Assembly (NCBI GenBank): GCA_050946655.1 | Contig: JBMNVE010000029.1 | Coordinates: 1-21,614 of the forward strand | DNA length: 21,614 nt | Direction of reading: 5' to 3' | DNA from: JAXGRD01 sp050946655 | GTDB taxonomy: Bacteria > Bacillota > Clostridia > Peptostreptococcales > Anaerovoracaceae | Shown: positions 21,562-21,614 of the stretch, one piece after another | Numbering within the stretch: position 1 is the stretch's first letter | How the letters are laid out: every line of letters begins with the position of its first letter | Notes under the pieces: generated by a model | The model's input: only the letters and a program-made list of their open reading frames with translations | What the model was told of the DNA's origin: nothing | Database searches by the model: none | Program-made: the position numbers and the translations under genes

Positions 21562-21614
21562 TCATTTGACACGAAGAAATTCTATATTTTCTTGTATCTA
21601 AGCCGCAACGCATT

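Overview
The window reads as a chromosomal segment of an anaerobic, amino-acid-fermenting Firmicute, most likely a Clostridia member. The evidence is strong AGGAGG-type ribosome sites, a ScpA/ScpB pair, clostridial-type lysine fermentation enzymes, and radical-SAM plus coenzyme B12 chemistry. GC content is moderate and coding density is high. There are no rRNA or tRNA genes, insertion sequences, phage genes or CRISPR arrays.

Left third (1-12244): a lysine fermentation locus. Six minus-strand genes, kdd-kamA-kamB-kamC-kamD-kamE (9357 down to 1990), form a tight operon. It encodes lysine 2,3-aminomutase, the B12/PLP lysine 5,6-aminomutase with its two presumed reactivation proteins, and 3,5-diaminohexanoate dehydrogenase. 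Divergently, kal (3-aminobutyryl-CoA ammonia-lyase, 11792-12181, plus) supplies a late step. The cleavage enzyme gene kce is absent from the window. Downstream of the operon lies the 5' part of a large MalT/LuxR-type regulator gene that runs off the left edge.

Between kdd and kal sits the most unusual gene, a sigma-54-dependent activator (9580-11634, minus). Its N-terminal sensor domain is visibly homologous over its full length to Kdd, the enzyme encoded next door, but its glycine-rich nucleotide loop is degraded. Near-perfect sigma-54 (-24/-12) promoters precede kdd and kal, and a third precedes the putrescine aminotransferase gene patA far to the right. Two GAAC-N8-GTTC dyads, 32 bp apart, lie upstream of the kdd promoter where enhancer sites are expected. 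The picture is a regulon in which a catabolic enzyme fold has been recruited as a metabolite sensor for its own pathway.

Middle (12245-17782): housekeeping genes. These are rluB, an unannotated ~55-codon gene with its own promoter and terminator, an Rrf2-type regulator with four clustered cysteines, a divergent ThrE-type threonine/serine exporter gene that may be leaderless, scpA-scpB, and mtnA.

Right (17783-21614): patA, a small membrane protein of the COG2426 'small multidrug export' type, a hairpin-rich gap, and a CofE-like (F420-0 glutamate ligase family) gene. Promoters and terminators were located by eye. Enzyme assignments are strong; regulatory sites are inferences from sequence pattern.
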